Shown: positions 1 through 7,624, counted from the stretch's first letter. The stretch: 13,487 nucleotides of DNA from Aromatoleum sp. (GCA_010365205.1 JAAFGU010000031.1:1-13487), one strand, 5' to 3'. The notes: a model not told the origin generated them from the sequence alone. Numbers and translations: made by a program.

Positions 1-16
1 GGACGGCGGCGCGCAT
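1..16 (-). CDS. possible start of the next gene in the riboflavin-nusB operon (partial)
   Basis: An ATG at 16-14 on the minus strand lies 8 bp after the nusB stop and opens a frame (Met-Arg-Ala-Ala-Val) that runs off the window. The bases just before it are G-rich and could serve as a weak ribosome binding site. In many proteobacteria nusB is followed by thiL, but five residues cannot identify a product, so this is only a positional guess. Confidence 0.25.
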
Positions 17-24
17 CGCCCCGC

Positions 25-489
25 TCAGGTGACACGGTCCGCGGCGCTGTCCGCGGCGCGCCGCGCGGCGTCGATTTCGTCGGCGCGCAGCGTGGTCGCC
101 AGCTTGTCGAGGACGCCGTTGACGAATTTGTAGCCGTCGGTGCCACCGTAGGATTTGGCAAGCTCGACCGCCTCGTTGATCACCACGCGATACGGGATTT
201 CGATCCGGCGCTGGAGCTCCCAGGCGCCGATCGCGAGAATCGCGCGTTCGATCGGCGAGAGCTCCGCCGCGCGGCGGTCGAGCAGCGGCGTGAACAGCAC
301 GACGAGCGCGTCGTATTCGCCCGTCACGCCGGCCCACAGTTCGTCGAAATAGGACTCGTCGGCCTTCGGAAATCCTGCGGCCTCGACCACCTGCGCGCGT
401 ATCGCCGTCGGCGCGTTGCCCGAGAGCTGACGCTGGTAGAGCCCCTGCAGCACGAATTCGCGAGCGCGGCGGCGGGGGCTAGCGCGCAT
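25..489 (-). CDS. nusB: transcription antitermination factor NusB
   Basis: NusB binds boxA RNA together with ribosomal protein S10 (NusE) and supports antitermination of rRNA operons. The 154-residue product has the expected size. It opens with the arginine-rich stretch RRRAREF typical of the family (residues 6-12), followed by LQGLYQRQLS. The C-terminal half carries IERAILAIGAWEL, IPYRVVINEAVELAKSYG and KFVNGVLDKLA, all classic NusB signatures. I chose the ATG at 489 because it places RRRARE at the usual distance from the N-terminus and because GGGAGG lies 4 bp upstream. A GTG at 549 in the same frame overlaps the ribH stop (GTGA) and would add 20 residues that do not look like NusB. The gene is last in ribBX-ribH-nusB, the usual proteobacterial order. 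Confidence 0.95.
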   Translation of the reverse strand: MRASPRRRAREFVLQGLYQRQLSGNAPTAIRAQVVEAAGFPKADESYFDELWAGVTGEYDALVVLFTPLLDRRAAELSPIERAILAIGAWELQRRIEIPYRVVINEAVELAKSYGGTDGYKFVNGVLDKLATTLRADEIDAARRAADSAADRVT

Positions 490-545
490 GGCGGCCTCCC
501 GGTGCCGGAAGGCCGGCGCGCGGACCCCGCCACGGCGACATGACG

Positions 546-1010
546 TCACCCCTCATCGATCGCGTCGAGCAGGTTCGCGAGCTCGAGCGCGGCCCGTGCC
601 GCCTCGAAGCCCTTCACATCGGCGCGCACCCGCGCCTGTTCGTCCGTGTCCGTCGTCAGTATGCCGTTGCCTACCGGAATGCCGAATTCAAGCTGGACGC
701 TCGACACCCCGGCCGCCGATTCGTTGGCGACGGTCTCGAAATGGTAGGTCTCGCCGCGGACCACGGCTCCCAGCGCAACCAGCGCATCGAAGCCGCCGGT
801 CTGCGCGAGGCGTTGCAACGCCAGCGGCGTTTCGAGCGCGCCCGGTACGGTGACTACCGTGATGTCGCGGTCGGCGACACCGGCGTCCGCGAGGCCGCGC
901 AGTGCGCCGGCGAGCAGGGCGTCGCCGATCGCCGCGTTGAATCGCGACACCACGACGCCGACGCGGCGGCCATCGCCGTTGATGTCGGGAGAAATGCGCT
1001 TGATGGGCAT
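546..1010 (-). CDS. ribH: 6,7-dimethyl-8-ribityllumazine synthase (RibH)
   Basis: Lumazine synthase condenses 5-amino-6-ribitylamino-uracil with 3,4-dihydroxy-2-butanone 4-phosphate, the penultimate step of riboflavin synthesis, in the cytoplasm. The product has 154 residues, the family's normal length. Visible signatures are VVSRFN (residues 20-25), VPGALETPLAL (55-65), ALGAVVRGETYHFE (79-92) with the conserved catalytic-site histidine at position 90, and GIPVGNGILTT (110-120). The ATG at 1010 gives a complete N-terminus; the Shine-Dalgarno upstream is weak. It lies downstream of the gene for the enzyme that makes its butanone phosphate substrate, with 176 bp between them, and upstream of nusB. 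Confidence 0.96.
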   Translation of the reverse strand: MPIKRISPDINGDGRRVGVVVSRFNAAIGDALLAGALRGLADAGVADRDITVVTVPGALETPLALQRLAQTGGFDALVALGAVVRGETYHFETVANESAAGVSSVQLEFGIPVGNGILTTDTDEQARVRADVKGFEAARAALELANLLDAIDEG

Positions 1011-1159
1011 GGGGCCGGGCTATCCGTTTTCGGTCAATCGGTTGGTGGAGTCGCTCGGCGCGATTGAGCGCGACACTCCGGGGAGCACGGTGATGTGGTG
1101 ACCGGATGTCGTCGCGCCGATGACGGCAACCGTTTCCTCGTGTCGCTCGAAGCGTATCC

Positions 1160-1186
1160 TTCCGGATCGATTCGTGCGAGCCGGAA
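1160..1186 (-). terminator. weak stem-loop just after the ribB-like stop
   Basis: TTCCGG at 1160-1165 pairs with CCGGAA at 1181-1186. One mismatch followed by three more pairs (TCG/CGA) tightens the loop. It sits immediately after the ribBX stop codon, within the 176-bp gap before ribH. There is no U-run, so it is more likely an RNA-processing or attenuating hairpin than an intrinsic terminator, and it may be chance. Nothing else was recognised in 1011-1159. Confidence 0.2.
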
Positions 1187-2293
1187 TCAGGACGTCTTAC
1201 GCAGCGGCGGCGGCGCGAGGTACCCGGTCACTTCGAGGTCGAACCCCGTCATGCTGGGCATCTTGCGCGGCTTCGCCATGAGTTTCATCCGGCCGACGTT
1301 GAGATCGCGCAGGATCTGCGCGCCGATGCCGTAGTTGCGCAGGTCCATCCGCGACGACACCGCCGGCTCGTCGTGGATCGCGCGGCGCCGCAACTCGTCG
1401 GCGCTTTCGGGCCGGTGCAACAGCACGACGACCCCGCGCCCGGCCTCGGCGATCGCGGCCAGCGCCGCCGGGATCGTCCACGAATGCGAGCTCGACTCGA
1501 CGTCGAGCAAATCCATCACCGACAGCGGCTCATGCACGCGCACCAGCGTCTCTGTGTCAGGGCTCAGCGGACCGCGCACCAGGGCGAGATGCGTCGCGTC
1601 GGTCAGCTTGTCGCGATAGACGACCAGGCGGAAGGCGCCGTGCGGCGTCGCGACCGGACGCTCGGCCAGGCGCTCGATCAGCCGCTCCGTGCGACTCCGA
1701 TAGTGAATGAGGTCGGCAATCGCGCCGACCTTGAGGCCATGCAGCTGCGCGAATGCGATCAGGTCCGGCAGCCGCGCCATCGTTCCGTCGTCCTTCATGA
1801 TCTCGCAGATCACCGCCGCCGGAGTGCACCCCGCCAGCGCCGCCAGATCGCAACCCGCCTCGGTATGCCCGGCGCGTGCCAGTACGCCGCCGCGTTGCGC
1901 CATCACCGGAAAGATGTGGCCCGGCTGGACGAGGTCGGCGGCCTTGGCGTCGGGCGCGATCGCGACATTGACGGTGCGCGCCCGGTCGGCCGCCGAGATG
2001 CCCGTGGTGACGCCTTCCGCAGCCTCGATCGACATCGTGAAGTTGGTGCCATTCGCCGACCGGTTGGTCGCGACCATCAGCGGCAGGTTGAGTTGCCGGC
2101 AGCGTTCCTCGGTTAGCGTGAGGCAGACGAGACCTCGCGCATGCCGCGCCATGAAGTTGATCGCTTCGGGCGTGACGAAATCGGCGGCGAGCACCAGATC
2201 GCCCTCGTTCTCGCGGTCCTCTTCGTCGACGAGAATGACCATCCGCGCGGCCTTGAGTTCGGCAATGATGTCGGTGATCGGGCTCAAGGCCAT
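1187..2293 (-). CDS. 3,4-dihydroxy-2-butanone 4-phosphate synthase with degenerate GTP cyclohydrolase II-like domain (RibBX type)
   Basis: The N-terminal domain (about residues 1-200 of 368) converts ribulose 5-phosphate to dihydroxybutanone phosphate and formate for riboflavin synthesis. It has the acidic motif VDEEDRENEGDLV (22-34), TNRSANGTNFT (76-86), GVTTGISAADRA (94-105) and RAGHTEAGCDLA (140-151). The C-terminal part resembles GTP cyclohydrolase II in outline (VRVHEPLSVMDLL 251-263, IAEAGRGVVVLLH 281-293, YGIGAQILRDL 321-331) but lacks the zinc-binding triad. The family has three cysteines soon after the VHEPL segment; here that part reads DVESSSHSW, and no cysteine occurs after residue 163. 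GTP cyclohydrolase activity is therefore unlikely, and a separate ribA should exist elsewhere. Such hybrids are known in Proteobacteria as RibBX. The ATG at 2293 is chosen over a TTG 54 bp upstream because family proteins begin near this point. Confidence 0.93.
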   Translation of the reverse strand: MALSPITDIIAELKAARMVILVDEEDRENEGDLVLAADFVTPEAINFMARHARGLVCLTLTEERCRQLNLPLMVATNRSANGTNFTMSIEAAEGVTTGISAADRARTVNVAIAPDAKAADLVQPGHIFPVMAQRGGVLARAGHTEAGCDLAALAGCTPAAVICEIMKDDGTMARLPDLIAFAQLHGLKVGAIADLIHYRSRTERLIERLAERPVATPHGAFRLVVYRDKLTDATHLALVRGPLSPDTETLVRVHEPLSVMDLLDVESSSHSWTIPAALAAIAEAGRGVVVLLHRPESADELRRRAIHDEPAVSSRMDLRNYGIGAQILRDLNVGRMKLMAKPRKMPSMTGFDLEVTGYLAPPPLRKTS

Positions 2294-2353
2294 GGCGTCA
2301 GGTCCAGCGTCGCGTTGCGGCGCAGGCAACGACGGCAGCCCGCGCAATCGGAC

Positions 2354-2359
2354 ATTTTA
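2354..2359 (-). promoter_or_regulatory. candidate -10 box for the ribBX-ribH-nusB operon
   Basis: On the minus strand TAAAAT (5 of 6 matches to the sigma-70 -10 consensus) lies about 60 bp before the ribBX start, in the 122-bp gap after the efflux permease gene. I see no good -35 at 16-18 bp, so this is a partial match only. No FMN riboswitch-like fold was recognised in this short leader. Confidence 0.3.
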
Positions 2360-2371
2360 CCGGAACGTGGC

Positions 2372-2412
2372 GCCGGCCGCCGCCGGTCCGCCGAGCAGAG
2401 GTCCCGGCCGGC
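2372..2412 (-). terminator. GC-rich inverted repeat after the efflux operon
   Basis: GCCGGCCG at 2372-2379 is the reverse complement of CGGCCGGC at 2405-2412, giving an 8-bp stem with a 25-nt loop 3 bp after the permease stop codon. It lacks a U-tract. It could mark the end of the efflux transcript, but GC-rich palindromes are easily formed by chance in this genome. Confidence 0.2.
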
Positions 2413-2415
2413 ACT

Positions 2416-5400
2416 TCAGGCGGAGCCGCCCCCCACCGTCGCGGGCTCGGGCTGCACGCGGAACCATGCGGCATACAACGCAGGCAGGAAAGCCAGCGTC
2501 AGCACCGTCGCGATCAGGATCCCGCCCATCATCGCCACCGCCATCGGTCCGAAAAAGTCGCTGCGGGCCAGCGGTGTGAGTCCGAGCACCGCTGCCGCGG
2601 CGGTCAACACGATCGGCCGAAAGCGGCGCACCGTCGCGCCGACGATCGCATCCCATTGCGTCGCGCCGGCGGCGACGTCCTGGTCGATCTGGTCGACGAG
2701 GATGATCGAATTGCGCATGATGATGCCCGACAGCGCGATCGTGCCCAGCAGCGCGACGAAGCCGAAAGGCTTGCCGAACGCGAGCAGCGCCAGCACGACG
2801 CCAATCAGGCCCAGCGGCGCCGTCAGGACGACCATCGCCGTCCGCGCAAAGCTCTGCAGCTGCAGCATCAGCAGCGTCAGCACGACGATCACGAGCAGCG
2901 GAGCGCCCGCGGAAATGGACCTCTGCCCCTTGGCCGAGTCCTCGATTGCGCCACCGAGCTCGATCCGGTAGCCCAGCGGCAGCTTGGCGCGGACCGCGTC
3001 GAGCTGCGGAGCGATGCGGTTCGCAACGTCGGGACCCTGCGCATCGCCCTTGAGGTCGCTGCGCACGGTGATCGTCGGCAGGCGGTCGCGCCGCCAGACG
3101 ATGCCTTCCTCGAGCTCGTAACGGATGTTGGCGAGCTGGGTGATCGGGACCGCCTTGCCGTTCTTCGACGGAATCGCGAGATCCTTCAATTGCGACAGCG
3201 CCACCCGCTCGTTGACCGCCCCGCGCAGCACGACGTCGATCTGCTTGTCGCGCTCGCGGTAGGTCGTCACCGTGAGGCCCGACACCGAATTGTTGAGAAA
3301 CGCGGCGATGTCCTGTGTCGAGAAGCCCAGCACCCGCGCCTTGTTCTGGTCGATTTCAAGCCGGACGGCTTTGGTCGGCTCGTCCCAGTCGAACTGGACG
3401 TCGAGCGTTGCAGTATCCGCCCGCATCACCGTGGCGACTTCGCCGGCGATCGCGCGCACCGTCGGAATGTCCTCACCCGATACGCGGAACTGCACGGGAA
3501 ACCCGACCGGCGGCCCGTTCTCCAGGCGCGAGACCCGGCCGCGCAGCGCCGGGAAATCGGCGGCGAACAGCTCCAGCAGCCGCGACCGTATCCGCTCGCG
3601 CTCGGCGATGCTCGTCGCCACCAGCACGAACTGGGCGAAGTTCGATTGCTGCAGCTGCTGGTCGAGCGGCAGATAGAAGCGCGGGCTACCCGAGCCCACG
3701 TAATCGACGTAGCTCTCGATCCCCGGTTCCCGGTCGAGGATCGCCTCGAGCCGCTTCGTTTCGGCGAGCGTTGCCGCGAACGAGCTCCCCTCGGGCAGGC
3801 GCAGGTCGACCAGCAGTTCCGGCCGCGACGACGACGGGAAGAATTGCTGCGGAACCAGCTTGAACAGCGCGAGCGACCCGAGGAACACAATGAGTGTCGC
3901 GGCGAGCACCGTCTTGCGGTGCGCGACCGACCATTCGACCCATGTCCGGAAGCGGCGGTAGAACGGCGTCCGGTACACGGCGTCGGGGTCCGCGTGCGCG
4001 GCCACCTGTGGCAGCGGCGGCGCCGTGCCGGAGAGCTTCGCCCACAACCGGGCAGCGAGCGAGGGTCCGCGCGGTTTCGAGTAGTCGGGCAGCATCCGGT
4101 AGCCCAGATACGGAATGACGACGACGGCGATCCCCCACGACGCGATCAGCGCGATCGCCGACACCTGGAAGATCGAGCGCGTGTACTCGCCGGTGCCGCT
4201 TTTCGCCGTCGCGATCGGCAGGAATCCGGCGACGGTGATCAGCGTACCGGTCAGCATCGGAAACGCGGTGCTGCTGTAGGCGAAGCTCGCGGCACGAAAG
4301 CGGTCGAAGCCCTGCTCCAGCTTGATCGCCATCATCTCGACCGCGATGATCGCGTCATCGACCAAGAGGCCCAGCGACAGGATCAACGCGCCCAGCGAGA
4401 TCTTGTGCAGACCGATATCGAAAAGCCACATGCACAGGAACGTGATCGCGAGCACCAGCGGAATCGACACGGCCACGACGAGCCCGGTGCGCAGGCCCAG
4501 GCTCACCAGCGACACCGCGAGCACGATGAGCACGGCCTCGGTCAGCGAGCGGACGAACTGGTTGACCGAGCGCTGCACGGCGCGCGGCATGCTGGCGACC
4601 GATTGCAGTTCGAGCCCGACCGGGAGCTGCGCCTGCACCAGCGCGACCTGCCGGTCGAGGCCGCGCCCGAGCTCGATCACATCGCCGCCCTTCGCCATGG
4701 TGATGCCGACGCCGAGCGCCTCGCGCCCGTGGAACCGCATTTTCTGCTGCGGCGGATCGACGTAGCCGCGGTGGACCGCGGCGATGTCGCCCAGGCGGAA
4801 AACGCGATTGTTGGCGCGGATCGCGATGTCGCGGATCGATTCCAGCGACGAATAGGCGCCGGTCGGCCGCAGGAAAATGCGGTCGGTCGGCGTATCGAAC
4901 ACGCCGGCGGCGGCCACGGCGTTCTGCGCGGCGAGCGTCTGGAAAATCTGCGCCGGCTCGATGCCGAGGGTGGCGAGCTTGCTGTTCGAAAGCTCGATGA
5001 AGATCTTCTCGTCCTGCTCGCCGATGAAGTCCACCTTGGCCACGCCCGGGACCCGCAACAGCTCGGCGCGGACGCGATCGCCGAACTCCTTCAGCTCGCC
5101 GTAGCCGAAGCCGTCGCCGGTGATCGCGTAGATGTTGGTGTACGTGTCGCCGAATTCGTCGTTGAAGAACGGACCCTGGATCGTCGTCGGCAGCGTGTTG
5201 CGGATGTCGCCGATTTTCTTGCGCACCTGGTAGAACGTCTCCGGCACGTCGGCCGGCGACGTCGAGTCCTTCATCGCGAAGAACACCAGAGACTCGCCCG
5301 GCTTCGAGTAACTGCGCACCCAGTCGACGTGCGGCACTTCCTGCAGCTTGTGCTCGATCCTGTCGGTGACCTGCAGTTCGACCTCGCGCGCGGTGGCGCC

Positions 5401-5598
5401 CTGCCAGTTGGTCTTCACCACCATCACCTTGAACGTGAATGGCGGGTCTTCGGACTGGCCGAGGCGGCCGTAGGACATGAAACCGGCCACCGCGAACACG
5501 ACGATCAGGAACAGCACCAGCGGGCGATGATGCAGCGCCCATTCGGACAGATTGAAACCCGTGCGAGGCGAAACGCCGGGCGGCGTGACGGGACTCAT
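2416..5598 (-). CDS. RND-family efflux transporter, inner-membrane permease subunit
   Basis: This proton-driven inner-membrane pump works with the membrane fusion protein encoded just upstream and an outer-membrane channel. The 1060-residue length is normal for the HAE1/AcrB-type family. A first membrane segment at about 26-42 is followed by a large periplasmic loop, then a membrane block at about 350-505 holding LLVDDAIIAVE (411-421) with the paired proton-relay aspartates D414 and D415. A cytoplasmic linker (about 510-560), a second periplasmic loop and a C-terminal block (about 897-1045) follow. Where AcrB has the relay lysine, this protein has arginine (IIMRNSIILVDQ, R962). The ATG at 5598, 19 bp after the fusion-protein stop, is preferred; a start at 5727 would add 43 proline- and arginine-rich residues overlapping the upstream gene. 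Substrate cannot be told from sequence. Confidence 0.95.
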   Translation of the reverse strand: MSPVTPPGVSPRTGFNLSEWALHHRPLVLFLIVVFAVAGFMSYGRLGQSEDPPFTFKVMVVKTNWQGATAREVELQVTDRIEHKLQEVPHVDWVRSYSKPGESLVFFAMKDSTSPADVPETFYQVRKKIGDIRNTLPTTIQGPFFNDEFGDTYTNIYAITGDGFGYGELKEFGDRVRAELLRVPGVAKVDFIGEQDEKIFIELSNSKLATLGIEPAQIFQTLAAQNAVAAAGVFDTPTDRIFLRPTGAYSSLESIRDIAIRANNRVFRLGDIAAVHRGYVDPPQQKMRFHGREALGVGITMAKGGDVIELGRGLDRQVALVQAQLPVGLELQSVASMPRAVQRSVNQFVRSLTEAVLIVLAVSLVSLGLRTGLVVAVSIPLVLAITFLCMWLFDIGLHKISLGALILSLGLLVDDAIIAVEMMAIKLEQGFDRFRAASFAYSSTAFPMLTGTLITVAGFLPIATAKSGTGEYTRSIFQVSAIALIASWGIAVVVIPYLGYRMLPDYSKPRGPSLAARLWAKLSGTAPPLPQVAAHADPDAVYRTPFYRRFRTWVEWSVAHRKTVLAATLIVFLGSLALFKLVPQQFFPSSSRPELLVDLRLPEGSSFAATLAETKRLEAILDREPGIESYVDYVGSGSPRFYLPLDQQLQQSNFAQFVLVATSIAERERIRSRLLELFAADFPALRGRVSRLENGPPVGFPVQFRVSGEDIPTVRAIAGEVATVMRADTATLDVQFDWDEPTKAVRLEIDQNKARVLGFSTQDIAAFLNNSVSGLTVTTYRERDKQIDVVLRGAVNERVALSQLKDLAIPSKNGKAVPITQLANIRYELEEGIVWRRDRLPTITVRSDLKGDAQGPDVANRIAPQLDAVRAKLPLGYRIELGGAIEDSAKGQRSISAGAPLLVIVVLTLLMLQLQSFARTAMVVLTAPLGLIGVVLALLAFGKPFGFVALLGTIALSGIIMRNSIILVDQIDQDVAAGATQWDAIVGATVRRFRPIVLTAAAAVLGLTPLARSDFFGPMAVAMMGGILIATVLTLAFLPALYAAWFRVQPEPATVGGGSA

Positions 5599-5617
5599 CG
5601 GCAACGTCGGCCGGAGC

Positions 5618-6754
5618 TCAGGTCTTGCCGGCCGCCGCGACGGGGGCGGCGCGTGCGGGAAATGCGTCGGCTTGCCACGGACGAACGACCTGCCCCGGCT
5701 GCAGCTTGTGCACGCCGGCAGTGACAACCCAGTCGCCGCCAGCCACGCCGGAGGTGACGATGACGCCGTCCTCGCGATACTGGCCGATCGTTACCGCGCG
5801 CAACGTGACTTGGTGCGACTGGGGATCGTAGATCCACACCGCGGGCTTGCCGTCCTGCCGATAGACCGACGACAACGGCAGCAGTGCCGAGGTCGGCGCA
5901 CCGTCACCGCGCAACACGACGTTCGCCGTCATCCCCCATTGCACAGCAGGATCGGGCTCGAGCACCGAGACGCGAACCGCGAATGTGCGCGTGACCGGGT
6001 CGACGGCGGGCGCGATCTCGCGGACACGGGCGGCATAGAACTTCTGCGGATCCGCCCACAGCACGACCGCCAGCGGTTTGCCCCGCGTGAGCTCTCCGAT
6101 GCGGTTTTCGGGCACGCTGATCGCGACTTCGCGTTCGTCCTCGCGCGCGAGCTTGAACACGCTCTGCCCGGCGCTGACGACCTGCCCCGCCTCGGCATTG
6201 ACCGCGGTGATCACGCCGTCCTGCTCGGAGGACAGCGTCGCATACCCGGCCTGGTTGCGCGACACCGCGAGCTGCGCCTGCGCCTGCTCGTATTTTGCCT
6301 TGTTCGAAAGCATCGCGTTGCGTTTCTGGTCGAGCACGCTGCCGCTGACGAAATGCTGCTTGAACAGATTTTCGTAGCGCTCGAATTCGGCCTTCGCGAA
6401 TTCGACCTCGGTCTGCGTCGAGGCGACCTGCGCCTTCGCGGCGTCCGCCTGCAGCGCGACGTCGGTTGGGTCCAGACGCGCAAGTGGCTGGCCCTTTCTG
6501 ACGCGCGCGCCGACATCGACGAGCCGCGCGACCAGCTTGCCGGCGATGCGGAAGCCGAGATCGGTTTCGTGGCGGGGCCTGATCTCGCCGGCGAACACCG
6601 CGTTGTCGGCGGTGCCCCCCAATGCCACCTGCGTCAGCTGGACAGGACGGACCGGGTCCGGCGGCGGCTCGTGCCTCGCGCATCCGGCGACGGCGGCGAA
6701 ACCGACTGCGAAAGCGGCGAGCGTCGAAGCACGAACGAGAAACGCGGATCGCAC
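5618..6754 (-). CDS. RND efflux membrane fusion protein (periplasmic adaptor), lipoprotein
   Basis: The adaptor links the inner-membrane pump to an outer-membrane channel. With the GTG start at 6754 the product has 378 residues and a lipoprotein signal: basic start, hydrophobic stretch TLAAFAVGFAAVAG and lipobox cysteine at residue 25. The first biotinyl-lipoyl half-motif (GFRIAGKLVARLVDVGARVRKGQPLARLDP) is followed by an alpha-helical hairpin rich in A, Q, K and E, then the second half-motif (DGVITAVNAEAGQVVSAGQSVFKLA) and the beta-barrel. The GTG is supported by GGGAG about 8 bp upstream, by the signal peptide it exposes and by a 13-bp gap from tetR. Earlier in-frame starts up to 6910 would overlap tetR and bury the lipobox. 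The permease follows 19 bp after the stop, so the two are surely co-transcribed. Confidence 0.94.
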   Translation of the reverse strand: MRSAFLVRASTLAAFAVGFAAVAGCARHEPPPDPVRPVQLTQVALGGTADNAVFAGEIRPRHETDLGFRIAGKLVARLVDVGARVRKGQPLARLDPTDVALQADAAKAQVASTQTEVEFAKAEFERYENLFKQHFVSGSVLDQKRNAMLSNKAKYEQAQAQLAVSRNQAGYATLSSEQDGVITAVNAEAGQVVSAGQSVFKLAREDEREVAISVPENRIGELTRGKPLAVVLWADPQKFYAARVREIAPAVDPVTRTFAVRVSVLEPDPAVQWGMTANVVLRGDGAPTSALLPLSSVYRQDGKPAVWIYDPQSHQVTLRAVTIGQYREDGVIVTSGVAGGDWVVTAGVHKLQPGQVVRPWQADAFPARAAPVAAAGKT

Positions 6755-6767
6755 GAGCGTCTCCCGG

Positions 6768-7439
6768 TCAGCGCGCCGCCGGCGCAGCCGCGACGCTGCC
6801 CTGCCAAAGTGCGCGTAACGCGCGATCCAGTTCATCCGGGTAATTCCAGGCGAACACCGGCGAGACGCCGCCCGCGCCCGCCAGCGCGCAATGCGCCTCA
6901 CCGGCGACATCGGCCGACATTTGCCACAGGCCGAGAATCAGCGCGTAGCTTCGCCGCAGCAATGCGACACCGTCACCGTGGCTCAAATGCGGAAAATGCC
7001 GTTCGATGCCGGCGCCGGCACGTTCGAGGCGCGCCGCCATCCGTTGCTTGAACGCGATGGCCGACTCGGCCGGAACGCTGTGCGACATCAGGCCGAAGCA
7101 GCGGGATGCCAACGGCAGGAACAGCGGCGGTTCGACGAGGTGATGATGGGTCAACCGGATCATGTCGTCGATGCCGACCGGACCGTCGCCCTCGACCCGC
7201 GCGATGACTTCGCGAAAGAAACCATCGATACCGCGCTCGTGGACCGCGAGCAGCAGCTCTTCCTTGCTCGTGAAATACAGGTAGACGGTGCCCTTCGCGA
7301 GGCCGGCCTCGTCGGCGACTTCGGCGACGTTGGCGACGCGTTCCGGCGAACGCGCGAGCAGCCGCTCGGCCGCATCGAGGATTGCGTCGTGCCGTACCTG
7401 TTTTTCCCCGGCTTGGATGGCGCGCTGTCGAATGACCAT
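6768..7439 (-). CDS. TetR/AcrR-family transcriptional repressor of the efflux operon
   Basis: The 223-residue product has the TetR architecture: an N-terminal DNA-binding domain with VANVAEVADEAGLAKGTVYLYFTSKEELL (about residues 35-63) and a variable helical ligand-binding domain. It is first in a three-gene unit with the fusion protein (13 bp downstream) and permease, an arrangement usual for local repressors that also control themselves. I chose the ATG at 7439. An in-frame ATG at 7493 lies inside the probable -10 region and would add 18 residues before the family's start; the ATG at 7439 sits about 45 bp after the predicted transcription start. No good Shine-Dalgarno is visible. Ligand and closer subfamily are not recognisable. 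Confidence 0.93.
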   Translation of the reverse strand: MVIRQRAIQAGEKQVRHDAILDAAERLLARSPERVANVAEVADEAGLAKGTVYLYFTSKEELLLAVHERGIDGFFREVIARVEGDGPVGIDDMIRLTHHHLVEPPLFLPLASRCFGLMSHSVPAESAIAFKQRMAARLERAGAGIERHFPHLSHGDGVALLRRSYALILGLWQMSADVAGEAHCALAGAGGVSPVFAWNYPDELDRALRALWQGSVAAAPAAR

Positions 7440-7466
7440 GTTTGAACGAGTCGAACAAATGTTAAC

Positions 7467-7479
7467 TGACTGCGAGTCA
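7467..7479. promoter_or_regulatory. palindromic operator candidate O2 (downstream site)
   Basis: TGACTGCGAGTCA is a perfect inverted repeat with 5-bp arms around GCG. It lies about 5-17 bp past the predicted transcription start of the tetR-efflux operon, where a bound repressor would block elongation or open-complex formation. It shares its outer TGAC/GTCA arms and GCG core with the second palindrome at 7498-7510. Confidence 0.65.
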
Positions 7480-7491
7480 CTTCGCGGTGAC

Positions 7492-7518
7492 ATTAAATGA
7501 CCGCGGGTCAGCTGTCAA
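7492..7518 (-). promoter_or_regulatory. sigma-70 promoter of the tetR-MFP-RND operon
   Basis: On the minus strand a perfect -35 hexamer TTGACA lies at 7518-7513. The -10 is either TTTAAT at 7497-7492 (5 of 6 matches, 15-bp spacer) or TAATGT at 7495-7490 (3 of 6, 17-bp spacer); both lie in the one AT-rich patch of this region. Transcription would begin near 7484 and leave a leader of about 45 nt before the tetR ATG at 7439. A repressor operator occupies the spacer. Confidence 0.65.
7498..7510. promoter_or_regulatory. palindromic operator candidate O1 (inside the promoter spacer)
   Basis: TGACCGCGGGTCA is a perfect inverted repeat with 5-bp arms around GCG, lying between the -35 and -10 hexamers of the tetR promoter. 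Its centre is 31 bp from the centre of O2, about three helical turns, so two bound dimers would face the same side of the DNA. This position would exclude RNA polymerase, as is known for many TetR-family repressors. Confidence 0.65.
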
Positions 7519-7595
7519 TACCCACTGCTCGATACCCGAACGGACGATGTCCTCGGGGAACGGCCGCCAGGCGCCGAAATCAGCGTGAGCCCGAT

Positions 7596-7621
7596 GGCGC
7601 GGGGCCGAAAGGCGGTGCGCC
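7596..7621 (-). terminator. stem-loop after the alpha/beta-hydrolase gene
   Basis: GGCGC (7596-7600) pairs with GCGCC (7617-7621). An inner GCC/GGC stem closes a 4-nt loop (7607-7610), with a 3x3 internal loop between the two stems. It begins 3 bp after the hydrolase stop codon, where a transcript end is expected before the separate tetR promoter. There is no U-tract, so it is at best a weak terminator. Nothing else was recognised in 7519-7595. Confidence 0.3.
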
Positions 7622-7624
7622 GCC

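Noticed and set aside
490..549. Longer nusB from the GTG overlapping the ribH stop
   Set aside because: The added residues do not resemble NusB, and the ATG at 489 has a strong GGGAGG upstream; the overlap may still aid coupling.
2294..2415. FMN riboswitch before ribBX
   Set aside because: The gap is only 122 bp and I could not find the conserved RFN-element blocks in it.
2656..5724. A 1022-codon open frame on the plus strand
   Set aside because: It is antisense to the RND permease gene. Its product is a low-complexity string rich in R, D, H and L, as expected from opposite-strand reading of GC-rich codons, and shows no family motif.
5599..5727. 43-residue N-terminal extension of the RND permease
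   Set aside because: It overlaps the fusion-protein coding end, is rich in Pro, Arg and Ser, and would precede the normal start that places the first membrane segment about 25 residues in.
6755..6910. Upstream starts for the membrane fusion protein
   Set aside because: They overlap tetR and would bury the lipoprotein signal; the GTG at 6754 has a good ribosome binding site.
5552..7051. A 499-codon plus-strand open frame
   Set aside because: It lies antisense to the fusion-protein and tetR genes and has only compositional bias, no domain.
7440..7493. Longer tetR from the ATG at 7493
   Set aside because: That codon lies in the predicted -10 region and the extra 18 residues are not part of the TetR domain.
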